A stretch of 64,000 bases of DNA from Microbulbifer sp. HZ11 (GCF_000708675.1 NZ_JELR01000002.1:1256228-1320227); one strand, 5' to 3'; counted from the first letter of the stretch, positions 1-7,150 are shown. Notes: a model not told the origin generated them from the sequence alone. Translations and numbers: made by a program.

Positions 1-11
1 TCTACAGCCTG

Positions 12-149
12 AACGCCCACGGCAGGGGCGGATTACCTTATGCGCGATTTACGCGAAAATGGGAGCGAAGCGACCCGCGTAAAACGTGCATAAGGTAAGC
101 CGTCCCGCGGAGGCCCGAAGGGCCGGAGCATCACTGCCCGTGATTGTTA
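12..149 (-). repeat. attC site 1, long family A
   Basis: About 138 bp. The minus strand opens TAACAATCACGGGCAGTG and closes with CCCCTGCCGTGGGCGTT. The arms are complementary around an interrupted stem that includes the GCGCGATTTACGCG-type block. It closely matches the sites at 4067-4204 and 5074-5205. Confidence 0.85.
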
Positions 150-467
150 ATGTTGGGAAACTTAAAGTGACTTTGCCTCTTTAAATCACCAAACCTGAAG
201 CCAGCAAAGGCTAACATACTACAAACGGCACAATTGGCTGTACCATGCCACGCTTTCCCTGGAGCGGCTAATGAGCCAAACAGGACTGCTCCCCTACTCT
301 ACTTCCGGCGCCACCAATAAATGCAAAGAATGGAAGCCACTGCTGTCGATTAAAATCAACCGTAAAATCCTGCCAGCGATTACGCCGCAACAAGGCCGAC
401 AGCCGCCGAATCACTAGTAAATTGCCTCACAACTCTCGATGGCGCCGGCATGATGAACCGGAACATT
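150..467 (-). other. Cassette without a credible gene (copy 1)
   Basis: This 318-bp cassette body lies between attC sites 1 and 2. The longest reading from the core ATG (MFRFIMP...) stops after 28 codons, and no longer ORF with a ribosome site is visible on either strand. Three blocks (228-270, about 329-380, 441-467) are clearly homologous to the cassette at 5206-5522, and identity is highest in the block containing CACGCTTTCCCTGGAGCGGC. Substitutions between the copies do not respect a common reading frame. It may be a decayed gene, a non-coding RNA or a promoter-bearing cassette; none of these can be chosen from sequence alone. Confidence 0.7.
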
Positions 468-580
468 AACGCCCAGCGCAGGCGCAGCCAGCGCGGAGCG
501 CATTTTGTGTTAATGTTTGAGCGACAGCGAGTAACACAAAAGGTGCGTAGCGTTGGCTGTCGCTCTGCCGCTGATTGTTA
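468..580 (-). repeat. attC site 2, family B
   Basis: 113 bp. On the plus strand it runs from AACGCCCAGCGCAGG to CGCTGATTGTTA, with paired blocks GCCAGCGCGGAGC and GCGTAGCGTTGGC and an inner TTTTGTGTTA/TAACACAAAA pair. It is nearly identical to five other sites in the array. Confidence 0.9.
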
Positions 581-585
581 AGCCT

Positions 586-1119
586 TTACTCCCAGAGCTC
601 CAAGAAGCTATTGCGAAGCTCTGCGTATTCTTGCTCTGACATATTAGAAATTGCCAGTCCTTTATTACACCTATTTTGAATCAGGTATTCTTGCCAGCTA
701 GGCGGAGACCCCGAAAGTCTTACTGCTGGTTCTGGCACTACAAAGTGGACCAGCTTAAGCGTAAAGTAATTGAACTCCTCTTCGCCACGCAAAATTTTGA
801 AAGACTGCCAAAAGTGTAAATGGCCAAACAAAACAGAGATCATTAAAAATAACGAAACGAACGGTACAAACCGTAGATTTTTTGCGGATATACCGATCAA
901 AAGCTCAATAAATGACCAGATTGCGAGCAACAAGAACACCAAAGCATACATCCAAAATGGATTCAAAGTATCAGGGCGATAATCCCATACGTCTTCGATA
1001 CTCCAACATTCAAATGGAGTTACTGTCATGTAAATATGGAATCGGAAAAATATTAGAACTGTCGTAACTGACAGCACTAATACCATGATTCTCCAACAGT
1101 TTGATTCCACGTATCTCAT
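586..1119 (-). CDS. Cassette-encoded membrane protein, unknown function
   Basis: This 177-residue protein has three hydrophobic segments (about residues 11-30, 55-77 and 83-102) and a hydrophilic C-terminal tail of about 70 residues, so it is probably an inner-membrane protein. I recognise no family. The start ATG lies 15 bp after the attC core of the upstream cassette with only a weak AAGA-type ribosome site. The stop is 5 bp before attC site 2. The high AT content and isolation between two attC sites mark it as a mobile cassette gene. Expression would depend on an array promoter or one inside the cassette; none is evident. Confidence 0.75.
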   Translation of the reverse strand: MRYVESNCWRIMVLVLSVTTVLIFFRFHIYMTVTPFECWSIEDVWDYRPDTLNPFWMYALVFLLLAIWSFIELLIGISAKNLRFVPFVSLFLMISVLFGHLHFWQSFKILRGEEEFNYFTLKLVHFVVPEPAVRLSGSPPSWQEYLIQNRCNKGLAISNMSEQEYAELRNSFLELWE

Positions 1120-1133
1120 TCTTGTAGTGGCTT

Positions 1134-1246
1134 AACGCCCAGCGCAGGCGCAGCCAGCGCGGAGCGCATTTTGTGTTAATGTTTGAGCGCCAGCGAGTAA
1201 CACAAAAGGTGCGTAGCGTTGGCTGTCGCTCTGCCGATGATTGTTA
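1134..1246 (-). repeat. attC site 3, family B
   Basis: 113 bp, almost identical to site 2. The final TTGTTA (1241-1246) supplies the stop codon TAA of the DUF2442 gene on the minus strand. Confidence 0.9.
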
Positions 1247-1501
1247 TGCACTTCGGAGTATTTTGTTAGCGTAGAGATCCTCTACAGGGAAAATCATTGT
1301 GTAATCATCCCAATTTAGGTTCCCATCCACTATCTCATACTCAAGAAACTTTCTTTCAGACTTATACTGTTCATAGTCTGGATGACCCACAGAAAATATG
1401 AATGGTGCAAAATCTACGATCTGCTTGTGGCCATCATTGAAAGTTATTTCAAGAATGTGAGATTTTAGGTGACGGACAGACTCAACCAAAATTTCTGACA
1501 T
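1244..1501 (-). CDS. DUF2442 family protein
   Basis: This 85-residue protein has the DUF2442 pattern: an N-terminal strand region (VRHLKSHILEITFNDG), a central DFAPFIF and a C-terminal NLNWDDYTMIFPVEDLY. It overlaps the upstream DUF4160 gene by 20 bp within one cassette, so the two are translationally coupled. The TAA stop is formed by the attC core itself. DUF2442 next to DUF4160 is a recurrent small-gene pair in bacteria, often listed as a putative toxin-antitoxin module. By that analogy this would be the partner (antitoxin-like) gene; the biochemical role is inference. No DNA-binding motif is obvious. Confidence 0.8.
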   Translation of the reverse strand: MSEILVESVRHLKSHILEITFNDGHKQIVDFAPFIFSVGHPDYEQYKSERKFLEYEIVDGNLNWDDYTMIFPVEDLYANKILRSA

Positions 1502-1799
1502 TTTTAACTCTCTGCGTGATTACTTTAGGAGCAATAGGCTGCTTTCTCACGAAGTATGAAACCCACTTCTCAACGATTTCATCAGCATATACGTTGACAA
1601 ATTCTTCAAACTCTTTTCTCTTCTTAGGATCTAAACCCTGCCCTTTATCCTTGATGATAATCTTGCTGATTTTTCCGTGGAAGAAATGAATTTCCGCCTT
1701 ACTTTCTTTTCCTTCATATTTTGCATGGACGTGAATAGGTTCATGCTCATTGCTATAGAAGAAAAGAGTAATTCCGAGGTATTGATATAGTTTTGGCAT
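1482..1799 (-). CDS. DUF4160 family protein
   Basis: This 105-residue protein shows the DUF4160 signature: a short basic start, FFYSNEHEPIHVHAKYEG near residues 14-32, then a KAEIHF segment and a C-terminal helix (KKRKEFEEFVNVYADEIVEKW). The invariant HEPIHVH cluster is intact. The start ATG at 1799 has a good AAGGAG five bases upstream; a codon earlier (GTG) would also be in frame. It is the first gene of a two-gene cassette and overlaps DUF2442. The pair is a candidate toxin-antitoxin or stabilisation module for the array. Family assignment is firm, function is not. Confidence 0.8.
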   Translation of the reverse strand: MPKLYQYLGITLFFYSNEHEPIHVHAKYEGKESKAEIHFFHGKISKIIIKDKGQGLDPKKRKEFEEFVNVYADEIVEKWVSYFVRKQPIAPKVITQRVKNVRNFG

Positions 1800-1834
1800 C
1801 ACATTCTCCTTGTGAAGTTTCTACTTGATTGCAT

Positions 1835-1947
1835 AACGCCCAGCGCAGGCGCAGCCAGCGCGGAGCTCCTTTTGTGTTAATGTTTGAGCGACAGCGAGTA
1901 ACACAAAAGGTGCGTAGCGTTGGCTGTCGCTCTGCCGCTGATTGTTA
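1835..1947 (-). repeat. attC site 4, family B
   Basis: 113 bp, same family as sites 2 and 3, ending ATTGTTA at 1941-1947. A small change (GGAGCTCCTTTTG) is seen in the left inner arm. Confidence 0.9.
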
Positions 1948-1956
1948 TGAGCGGGG

Positions 1957-2550
1957 CTAGCTCAAAACCACATAAAACCCGCAGCCCTTAACTTTACAGC
2001 GTTCAAGAAAGTTGCCCAGATCTTTAATGCCTCTCTTAAGATCCAACTTTGTATCCTCAGCGTACTCCATCTTCCATTTTCTAGAAAAGAGATCTCTACT
2101 CAGCATATCTTCTGCATCGAAGTTTTTCTCGATAAATTCACTGTCTACTTCGGACACTTCTCTAATGAGACTTGAAACTTCAGATGGCGCAAAAACTCTA
2201 ACTTTGTCCCAACCAATTTCATAACCTATTCTTTGACCACCAGAAACAATGAAATCAAATGGAGTATTCTTTTCTTTGCTTTCTTTCTCGAAACAATACT
2301 GCATTGGAAGATACTCCCATTCTAACTGATACGAGAACCTCTTCTCTTGGTCATTATCTACACTAGGAATGTGTCTTCTAGAAAAAATAGAAAGTACCTT
2401 TTCTAAAGCAGATTTTTTTGCTCCTTTCCCTTCTAAAGCATCAAGATACATTGACTTATCATCTGGCTCGATTACTAAAGCCATTGCAAGGTGATCGTTG
2501 AGAACTACGTCTATATTATTTTTAGAAATTGAGTAAAGGGTATAATTCAT
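1957..2550 (-). CDS. DUF1877 (YfbM-like) family protein
   Basis: This 197-residue soluble protein has a C-terminal half that follows the DUF1877/YfbM pattern: a GYEIGWDKVRVFAPSEV segment (about 108-124), a helix with EVSEVDSEFIEKNFD, and a closing FLERCKVKGCGFYVVLS resembling the family's usual hydrophobic last strand. The N-terminal part (NDHLAMALVIEPDDKSMYLD) is also compatible with the family. The biochemical role of DUF1877 is unknown. The start is the ATG shortly after the short attC site 5. It is a single-gene cassette. Confidence 0.65.
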   Translation of the reverse strand: MNYTLYSISKNNIDVVLNDHLAMALVIEPDDKSMYLDALEGKGAKKSALEKVLSIFSRRHIPSVDNDQEKRFSYQLEWEYLPMQYCFEKESKEKNTPFDFIVSGGQRIGYEIGWDKVRVFAPSEVSSLIREVSEVDSEFIEKNFDAEDMLSRDLFSRKWKMEYAEDTKLDLKRGIKDLGNFLERCKVKGCGFYVVLS

Positions 2551-2572
2551 ATTTGGCCCTAACTATTCTCAT

Positions 2573-2622
2573 AACGCCCGCAACAGCCGGGAGCGTAGCG
2601 AGTCGGATGCTTGCGTTTGTTA
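2573..2622 (-). repeat. attC site 5, short
   Basis: Only about 50 bp: minus strand TAACAAACGC ... GGGCGTTA with a compact stem around CGGGAGCGTAGCGAG. It is unrelated in its middle to the long families, and its TAA is the stop codon of the 2620-3009 gene. Confidence 0.75.
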
Positions 2623-3009
2623 TGTGGTAATCGCATTTTCTACACCCAACTTCAAGCCAATTATAGTGCCGACAACTGCTGAGACTAAAGATAAAGGCAG
2701 ATCTACGACCCATGTTGTTGGGATATGTAGATCTTGCATTAGCAGTGAAATGCTTATAGTTCCCAATAAAAAATTACACAAATACACACTGGCAGCATAG
2801 CTCCATGCTCTTGCTACGTCTCGTTTGGCCATCAGTGCATATATGGCGACTGCTAATGCAAATGACGGAAGTAATAGATATATTGAAACCTTGCCAATCG
2901 ACAGCGCAGCTGTATCGAGAACGCCTATTACCATAGTCGTGAATGCACTTAATGCCGTGAGCGCTACAAACATGATGAATGTGTACTTGACTATCCTTGA
3001 GATTTTCAA
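2620..3009 (-). CDS. Cassette-encoded four-helix membrane protein
   Basis: From the TTG start at 3009 the product has 129 residues with four hydrophobic segments (about 8-30, 38-60, 68-90, 99-120) and short loops, a small integral membrane protein of no family I recognise. TTG is chosen because a GGAG lies five bases upstream. The in-frame ATG in the attC core (MWHGDK...) lacks such a site and would add a hydrophilic leader. The stop codon is the TAA of attC site 5. Confidence 0.65.
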   Translation of the reverse strand: MKISRIVKYTFIMFVALTALSAFTTMVIGVLDTAALSIGKVSIYLLLPSFALAVAIYALMAKRDVARAWSYAASVYLCNFLLGTISISLLMQDLHIPTTWVVDLPLSLVSAVVGTIIGLKLGVENAITT

Positions 3010-3027
3010 TTTATCTCCATGCCACAT

Positions 3028-3110
3028 AACGCCTGGCTTTGGGGCGGCGGAGCGACAGCGGAGCCGTCCCACCGCACGTATTTTGTGCGGCTACCAAAAG
3101 CCACTTGTTA
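3028..3110 (-). repeat. attC site 6
   Basis: About 83 bp. The plus strand runs AACGCCTGGCTTTGG ... AAAAGCCACTTGTTA, with complementary GGCGGCGGAGCGACAGC and GAGCCGTCCC blocks and a GCACGTATTTTGTGC inner stem. It is a single example in the window. Confidence 0.75.
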
Positions 3111-3428
3111 TGCATACTTATTTGGATTTGTATCTTCAATAATTTGGGCAGATAGAGATTCTAGCTCTTCAGCCAATACCATACCCTCCCCGCGCAACAT
3201 CATAAGCTGAATCACTGCTTTGGACCGACTATGATCGTTAAAAAGCAAACCAATCTGTTTATCATAGTTTTCTATCAACTTGTAAATATACAAATACCTA
3301 CCATGGCTCGTATCAATCTTTTCACTATCCAGTCCATCTTCGACATCTTTCAAGATGCGACTGCAGAACCTCTCTAGAGCAGCCTCTTTTATCTTCTTGA
3401 ATTTCTTCCAATCTGATTCTGAAATCAT
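3108..3428 (-). CDS. Conserved cassette hypothetical protein
   Basis: This 106-residue soluble, helix-rich, charged protein has ISESDWKKFKKIKEAALERFC at the N-terminus and a central DKQIGLLFNDHSRSKAVIQL. I recall similar small proteins from integron and chromosomal contexts in pseudomonads and vibrios (sometimes mislabelled as peptide transporter binding proteins). No catalytic motif or signal peptide is present. The stop is the TAA of attC site 6, so the C-terminal codons abut the recombination site. Function unknown. Confidence 0.7.
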   Translation of the reverse strand: MISESDWKKFKKIKEAALERFCSRILKDVEDGLDSEKIDTSHGRYLYIYKLIENYDKQIGLLFNDHSRSKAVIQLMMLRGEGMVLAEELESLSAQIIEDTNPNKYA

Positions 3429-3453
3429 ACTTTCAAGTCATCTGTCTTTGCAT

Positions 3454-3564
3454 AACGCCGCGCTCAGCCGCAGCTTACCTTGTGCGCCTTTTGCGCGAAA
3501 ATGGGAGCGCAGCGACCGCGCAAAAGGTGCGCAAAGTAAGCTGTCGGTCTGCAGCGCATTGTTA
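3454..3564 (-). repeat. attC site 7, family C
   Basis: 111 bp; AACGCCGCGCTCAGCCGCAG ... CTGCAGCGCATTGTTA on the plus strand. The inner arms are CAGCTTACCTTGTGCGCC and GCGCAAAGTAAGCTG, with GCGCGAAAATGGGAGCGCAGCG between them. It is one of five family C sites. Confidence 0.85.
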
Positions 3565-3568
3565 TGAG

Positions 3569-4066
3569 TTACTGCTCCGAAAGGTAGAAGCAACCATCGC
3601 GGTCTTCATGCCGGACACCATCTTCTGGTAGCGGCAGTTTGAATATGTTGCTGCCTTGTGCCGTAGTACGGATACCCAATACAGGCATTAATAATTTTTT
3701 CTCGCCATCTTTCTCAACAAACTTTCCTTTACCATATGGCACACACGCAGAGAATGATGGCTCCATATCTTCGATACCGAGATCAAAAGAAACAATACTT
3801 AGCTGACTCAACCTCACGATTTCAACTCCGATGAATTGTGACGCATCTAGGGTTGTTTCTCCGTAGTTTGACCGAATAACTACGCTCTCAATTTTTCCAT
3901 TTGGCTCATTCAGCACCATTTCTACAGAAGCTCGCCCTAAATCCCGCCCAACTTCCGCGGTCAATTTAGCCTCAATTAGCTCATGGAAATGAGGTTCCCA
4001 TGAAAATGCGTTCGCGCTAGCAAGAATGAAGGCTATTGATATCGCTCTAATCATGATTCGACTCAT
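3569..4066 (-). CDS. Cassette-encoded exported protein, unknown function
   Basis: 165 residues from the ATG embedded in the upstream attC core (GTT ATG AGT). An N-terminal signal peptide is clear (basic start, hydrophobic IRAISIAFILASANAF, cleavage probably near residue 20). The mature part of about 145 residues is acidic and contains two cysteines that could pair. A second ATG 12 bases further on (MIRAIS) would give a more typical signal peptide and is an alternative start. No family recognised. Likely periplasmic. Confidence 0.7.
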   Translation of the reverse strand: MSRIMIRAISIAFILASANAFSWEPHFHELIEAKLTAEVGRDLGRASVEMVLNEPNGKIESVVIRSNYGETTLDASQFIGVEIVRLSQLSIVSFDLGIEDMEPSFSACVPYGKGKFVEKDGEKKLLMPVLGIRTTAQGSNIFKLPLPEDGVRHEDRDGCFYLSEQ

Positions 4067-4204
4067 AACGCCCACGGCAGGGGCGGATTACCTTATGCGC
4101 GATTTGCGCGAAAATGGGAGCGAAGCGACCCGCGCAAAACGTGCATAAGGTAAGCCGTCCCGCGGAGGCCCGAAGGGCCGGAGCTTCACTGCCCGTGATT
4201 GTTA
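4067..4204 (-). repeat. attC site 8, long family A
   Basis: 138 bp and nearly identical to site 1 (differences such as GATTTGCGCG versus GATTTACGCG). It ends GCCCGTGATTGTTA. Confidence 0.85.
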
Positions 4205-4209
4205 GAATT

Positions 4210-4620
4210 CTACTTGGTCAGAAGCTCAAACAATCTTCTATTGTAACCAACAACGTAAAACTGGTTATGCTTGTAATCCTCAGGCACGTTCCAAGATTCA
4301 TAGCCCTCAGTAACAACCACACACCATAGGTATGCAAAGGCCGACGGCTCAACGTCAAATTGTTCTTTAATTATTGAATCTTCAACGCCGAGAAAGGTAA
4401 GCTTTTCCCTCTCATTACGAGCCATCTTAAATTCCCACCGCCCTTTTCTGAAGTCTTCTTCTGCTTCAGCTTCACCGCGAAGGAGAGATGTCGAGGGTTC
4501 GGAATATTGCGCAATTTGGACCTCACTCTTCGTAATTTCAAAGTAGATCCAGGCCACCAAAACAAAAATAGTGGCAGCTCCTAAAAGCACTATATTTTTC
4601 TCTATGCCAACTAGTCTCAT
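4210..4620 (-). CDS. Cassette-encoded single-span membrane protein
   Basis: This 136-residue protein has one N-terminal membrane segment (about 10-28, IVLLGAATIFVLVAWIYF) followed by a soluble domain of about 105 residues with two aromatic-rich stretches (AFAYLWCVVV, NQFYVVGYNRRLF). The topology suggests an inner-membrane anchor with the domain in the periplasm. No family recognised. The start ATG is about 10 bp inside the cassette; the stop is 5 bp before attC site 8. Confidence 0.65.
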   Translation of the reverse strand: MRLVGIEKNIVLLGAATIFVLVAWIYFEITKSEVQIAQYSEPSTSLLRGEAEAEEDFRKGRWEFKMARNEREKLTFLGVEDSIIKEQFDVEPSAFAYLWCVVVTEGYESWNVPEDYKHNQFYVVGYNRRLFELLTK

Positions 4621-4628
4621 AAAATTCT

Positions 4629-4740
4629 AACGCCGCGCTCAGCCGCAGCTTACTTTGAGCGCTTTATTGCGCGAAAATAGGAGCGTAGCGACTGCGCAAC
4701 AAAGTGCTCAAAGTAAGATGTCGGCTGCAGCACCTTGTTA
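4629..4740 (-). repeat. attC site 9, family C
   Basis: 112 bp: AACGCCGCGCTCAGCCGCAG ... GCTGCAGCACCTTGTTA, with inner arms GCTTACTTTGAGCGC and GCTCAAAGTAAGA. It terminates a cassette that has no evident gene. Confidence 0.85.
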
Positions 4741-5073
4741 ACGTGCACCGCCCTTCGGGCCGCCACGGACTAAATTTTTTGCTTGAGACTTACCACACGC
4801 ACCCTTTAGCAAGGGTTAAAATTAGCACAAATCTCTCAGCACCTTACAACAAACCTGGATTTTAAAACGCTAGTTGAACCGAGCCACCTAACTTGAAGCC
4901 AGAAATTTTAAGCGAACTCTGCCGCTCTCTGTAATTTCAGATAGCAGCTAAAATCCCGAAGAACCAGCGTTCTTTCTATGCAAACGTGGATTTAACCAAA
5001 GCCCACTATTCTAAATTTTTAACTCCAATTTCTCTCCGCCAAACCACGAACTACTTTCTTGCCTCAGCACGTT
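4741..5073 (-). other. Cassette without a credible gene (second type)
   Basis: 333 bp between attC sites 9 and 10. Every frame on both strands is broken by stops every few tens of codons, and no start with a ribosome site leads anywhere. Near the attC 9 side there is a short GC-rich palindromic GCCCTTCGGGCCGC; the rest is AT-rich with several A/T runs. It is not visibly related to the other two ORF-less cassettes. It could be a decayed gene or a non-coding cassette. Confidence 0.6.
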
Positions 5074-5205
5074 AACGGCAGGGGCGGCTTGCCTTATGCG
5101 CGATTTACGCGAAAATGGGAGCGAAGCGACCCGCGTAAAACGTGCATAAGGTAAGCCGTCCCGCGGAGGCCCGAAGGGCCGGAGCATCACTGCCCGTGAT
5201 TGTTA
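5074..5205 (-). repeat. attC site 10, family A with a short deletion
   Basis: 132 bp, matching sites 1 and 8 except that a few bases next to the terminal core are missing: plus strand GTTAACGGCAGGGG where sites 1 and 8 have AACGCCCACGGCAGGGG. The deletion alters the arm that should pair with CTGCCCGTGATTGTTA. Confidence 0.8.
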
Positions 5206-5522
5206 ATGTTGGAGGCCTGAAAGTGACTTACCAACTTAAAAACCGCCAATCCTGAACTCGCTAACTACCAGCGAACTACGGGTGGCACGATTGGCTGTAC
5301 CCTACCACGCTTTCCCTGGAGCGGCTTATACGCCCAAAAGGAAAACCCTACAAAATTTCTTCCGCCGCCAGTAAATACCTTAACGAAGGGAAGCCACTGC
5401 TGGCTATTTATATCAACCGTCAATCCCTGCTAGCGATGCAGCTTCTACAACGACATAAGCCGCCAAATGGCTCATCAAGCACACTGAAAATTTTAGGCGG
5501 CGGCATGATGAATCTGAACATT
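5206..5522 (-). other. Cassette without a credible gene (copy 2)
   Basis: This 317-bp cassette body is homologous to 150-467. Conserved blocks lie at 5285-5327, about 5389-5437 and 5496-5522, the last ending in the same CATGATGAA...GAACATTAACGCC. The core ATG opens MFRFIMPPP in this copy and stops after 36 codons, with no agreement with copy 1 beyond residue 8. Both copies are followed by family A attC sites. Conservation outside any shared frame favours a non-coding element or two independently decayed genes. Confidence 0.7.
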
Positions 5523-5659
5523 AACGCCGCCGGCAGGGGCAGCTTACCTTGTGCGCGTTTTGCGCAAAAATGGGAGCGAAGCGACCCGTGCAAAACGCGC
5601 ACAAGGTAAGCTGTCCCGCGGAGGGCCGCAGGCCCGGAGCGAATTGCCCGGCCTTGTTA
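5523..5659 (-). repeat. attC site 11, family A variant
   Basis: 137 bp: AACGCCGCCGGCAGGGGCAG ... GAATTGCCCGGCCTTGTTA, with arms CAGCTTACCTTGTGCGCG and GCGCACAAGGTAAGCTG. The terminal TTA gives the stop of the DUF1493 gene. Confidence 0.85.
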
Positions 5660-5974
5660 CATGTTGACCCACTTTCCGGCCTCCGCAGACTTTATTAGCC
5701 TGGAGACGGATAGTGGCACTAAGTTTCTTGGCCTATAGCCAACCAGCAAACGCAAAAAATGGTATGGCCATGATATAGGAAGGCCTTCAGAGCCAAAATA
5801 CGATTCATTAATTCCACTTATATCTACGTGAAAATTCTTTGCGTATTCCTCGAGAAACTCGACCCCATCATCACCATCTATACCTAGATCAAAATTAACT
5901 AGAGTATCTCTGGAAATTCTTTCCGTTTTTATCGCTGTAAATTCTGATACGAATTTGATGATCTCAGATTCCAT
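5657..5974 (-). CDS. DUF1493 acyl-carrier-like protein
   Basis: 105 residues from ATG 5974 (MESEIIKFVSEF). The N-terminal helix, the LVNFDLGIDGDDGVEFLEEY stretch (about 24-43) and the YFGSEG segment (about 57-62) are the DUF1493 pattern, a small helical family related to acyl carrier proteins. In true ACPs the equivalent turn carries the DSL serine that receives phosphopantetheine; here it is DGDDG with no serine, so ordinary carrier function is doubtful. The upstream in-frame extension is encoded by attC and was rejected. The stop is the TAA of attC site 11. Role unknown. Confidence 0.7.
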   Translation of the reverse strand: MESEIIKFVSEFTAIKTERISRDTLVNFDLGIDGDDGVEFLEEYAKNFHVDISGINESYFGSEGLPISWPYHFLRLLVGYRPRNLVPLSVSRLIKSAEAGKWVNM

Positions 5975-5983
5975 AGGACATGT

Positions 5984-6096
5984 AACGCCCAGCGCAGGCG
6001 CAGCCAACGCGGAGCGCCTTTTGTGTTAATGTTTGAGCGATAGCGAGTAACACAAAAGGCGCGTAGTGTTGGCTGTCGCTTTGCCGCTGTTTGTTA
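5984..6096 (-). repeat. attC site 12, family B
   Basis: 113 bp, AACGCCCAGCGCAGG ... GCCGCTGTTTGTTA, with compensating-type changes in both arms (GCCAACGCGGAGCGCC and GGCGCGTAGTGTTGGC). It supplies the stop of the 6094-6516 gene. Confidence 0.9.
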
Positions 6097-6516
6097 TGTG
6101 CGGCTCCCTACGAAGTAGCCCCTTTCCTCAAGTGTGAAAACATACCACACAATAAGTCCGTAAATTATCCAAGTAATTACGGAAATATACTTTAACAGAG
6201 TGAATTGACTTTCTGGAAAGTCATGAGTGAAAAGTGTAAAAACTCCTGAAAGGACAGTGAAAATAAACAATCCTAGAAACAGCCATCGTGACGCTGGCTT
6301 TCTCAGGAACAGTAGAGTTGCAGCGAGCACAGCAAGAACTACGCCAAAAATTCCTTTGAAGTAGTAAAGTACGCCCTCAGGCTTTTCCATGCCTGCAGGA
6401 ATTTCTATATCTCCTGAATAAAGCGCGTACAACTGATAAAGGCCAGATATCCCAGTCACTACGAACCATAAAAATATTAGCCAGACTAAAATCGGTCTCT
6501 TCTCTGATGACTTCAA
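6094..6516 (-). CDS. Cassette-encoded four-helix membrane protein
   Basis: 140 residues from a TTG start at 6516 preceded by AAGGAG and a six-base spacer. The in-frame core ATG (MCSKENN...) has no ribosome site. Four hydrophobic segments lie at about 10-30, 50-70, 75-95 and 105-127, with few charged residues between them. No family recognised, although size and topology resemble several small inner-membrane proteins common in cassettes. The stop codon lies within attC site 12. Confidence 0.65.
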   Translation of the reverse strand: MKSSEKRPILVWLIFLWFVVTGISGLYQLYALYSGDIEIPAGMEKPEGVLYYFKGIFGVVLAVLAATLLFLRKPASRWLFLGLFIFTVLSGVFTLFTHDFPESQFTLLKYISVITWIIYGLIVWYVFTLEERGYFVGSRT

Positions 6517-6537
6517 ATTATTCTCCTTACTGCACAT

Positions 6538-6650
6538 AACGCCCAGCGCAGGCGCAGCCAACGCGGAGCACTTTTTGTGTTAATGTTTGAGCGCCAGCGA
6601 GTAACGCAAAAGGTGCGTAGCGTTGGCTGTCGCTCTGCCACTGTTTGTTA
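6538..6650 (-). repeat. attC site 13, family B
   Basis: 113 bp, AACGCCCAGCGCAGG ... GCCACTGTTTGTTA. It matches the other family B sites with a few substitutions (GTAACGCAAAAGG in the inner arm). Confidence 0.9.
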
Positions 6651-6661
6651 AGCGTGTCCAC

Positions 6662-7063
6662 TTACGTGGACCTCACTTGAAAATGTACTTTTCCATCTTT
6701 TATATATTCATACAAAAGATACCCTTTTTTCACAGCCCTTCTTTCACCCACGATATCATCACAATCTGAGTACCTAGCCCTCAGTACGTAAGAAATTTTT
6801 CCATCTCTATCTTCCCTACCGTATACATGAATCAAGGTATCAATTTTTCCGAGAGCTCCAATCGTACCTTTTATAGCCTGCTCTTCATTGACAACTACAG
6901 TTTTTTCCGGAAGAGATATTTCATATCTTTCAAGTTTACAACCCGAGTTATCTGTCACTCTTACAGAGAAATTATCTCGGAAAAATAGATTATCGATCCA
7001 TAAAAATGCCGCTACAGCAATACAGATCAAACCCAAATTTACTAGAATCTTAATTTTCGACAT
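6662..7063 (-). CDS. Cassette-encoded membrane-anchored protein
   Basis: This 133-residue protein has an N-terminal hydrophobic segment (about 6-24, ILVNLGLICIAVAAFLWI), likely an uncleaved anchor, and a periplasmic-type domain. Two cysteines (C42 and one near position 100, in YSDCDD) might pair. A beta-rich profile (alternating hydrophobic KTVVV, YVLRARY) suggests a small sandwich domain. No family recognised. The start ATG is about 10 bp downstream of the short attC site 14; the stop lies 12 bp before attC site 13. Confidence 0.65.
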   Translation of the reverse strand: MSKIKILVNLGLICIAVAAFLWIDNLFFRDNFSVRVTDNSGCKLERYEISLPEKTVVVNEEQAIKGTIGALGKIDTLIHVYGREDRDGKISYVLRARYSDCDDIVGERRAVKKGYLLYEYIKDGKVHFQVRST

Positions 7064-7075
7064 GTATTGACGCTT

Positions 7076-7140
7076 AACGCCCGCATTTGCGGCTGGTTTG
7101 GAGCGCAGCGGAAAACCAGTCCGACAACATGCGCTTGTTA
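7076..7140 (-). repeat. attC site 14, short
   Basis: About 65 bp: AACGCCCGCATTTGCGG ... GACAACATGCGCTTGTTA. A simple stem GGCTGGTTT/AAACCAGTCC surrounds GGAGCGCAGCGG. Confidence 0.8.
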
Positions 7141-7150
7141 ACTTTTGGCA

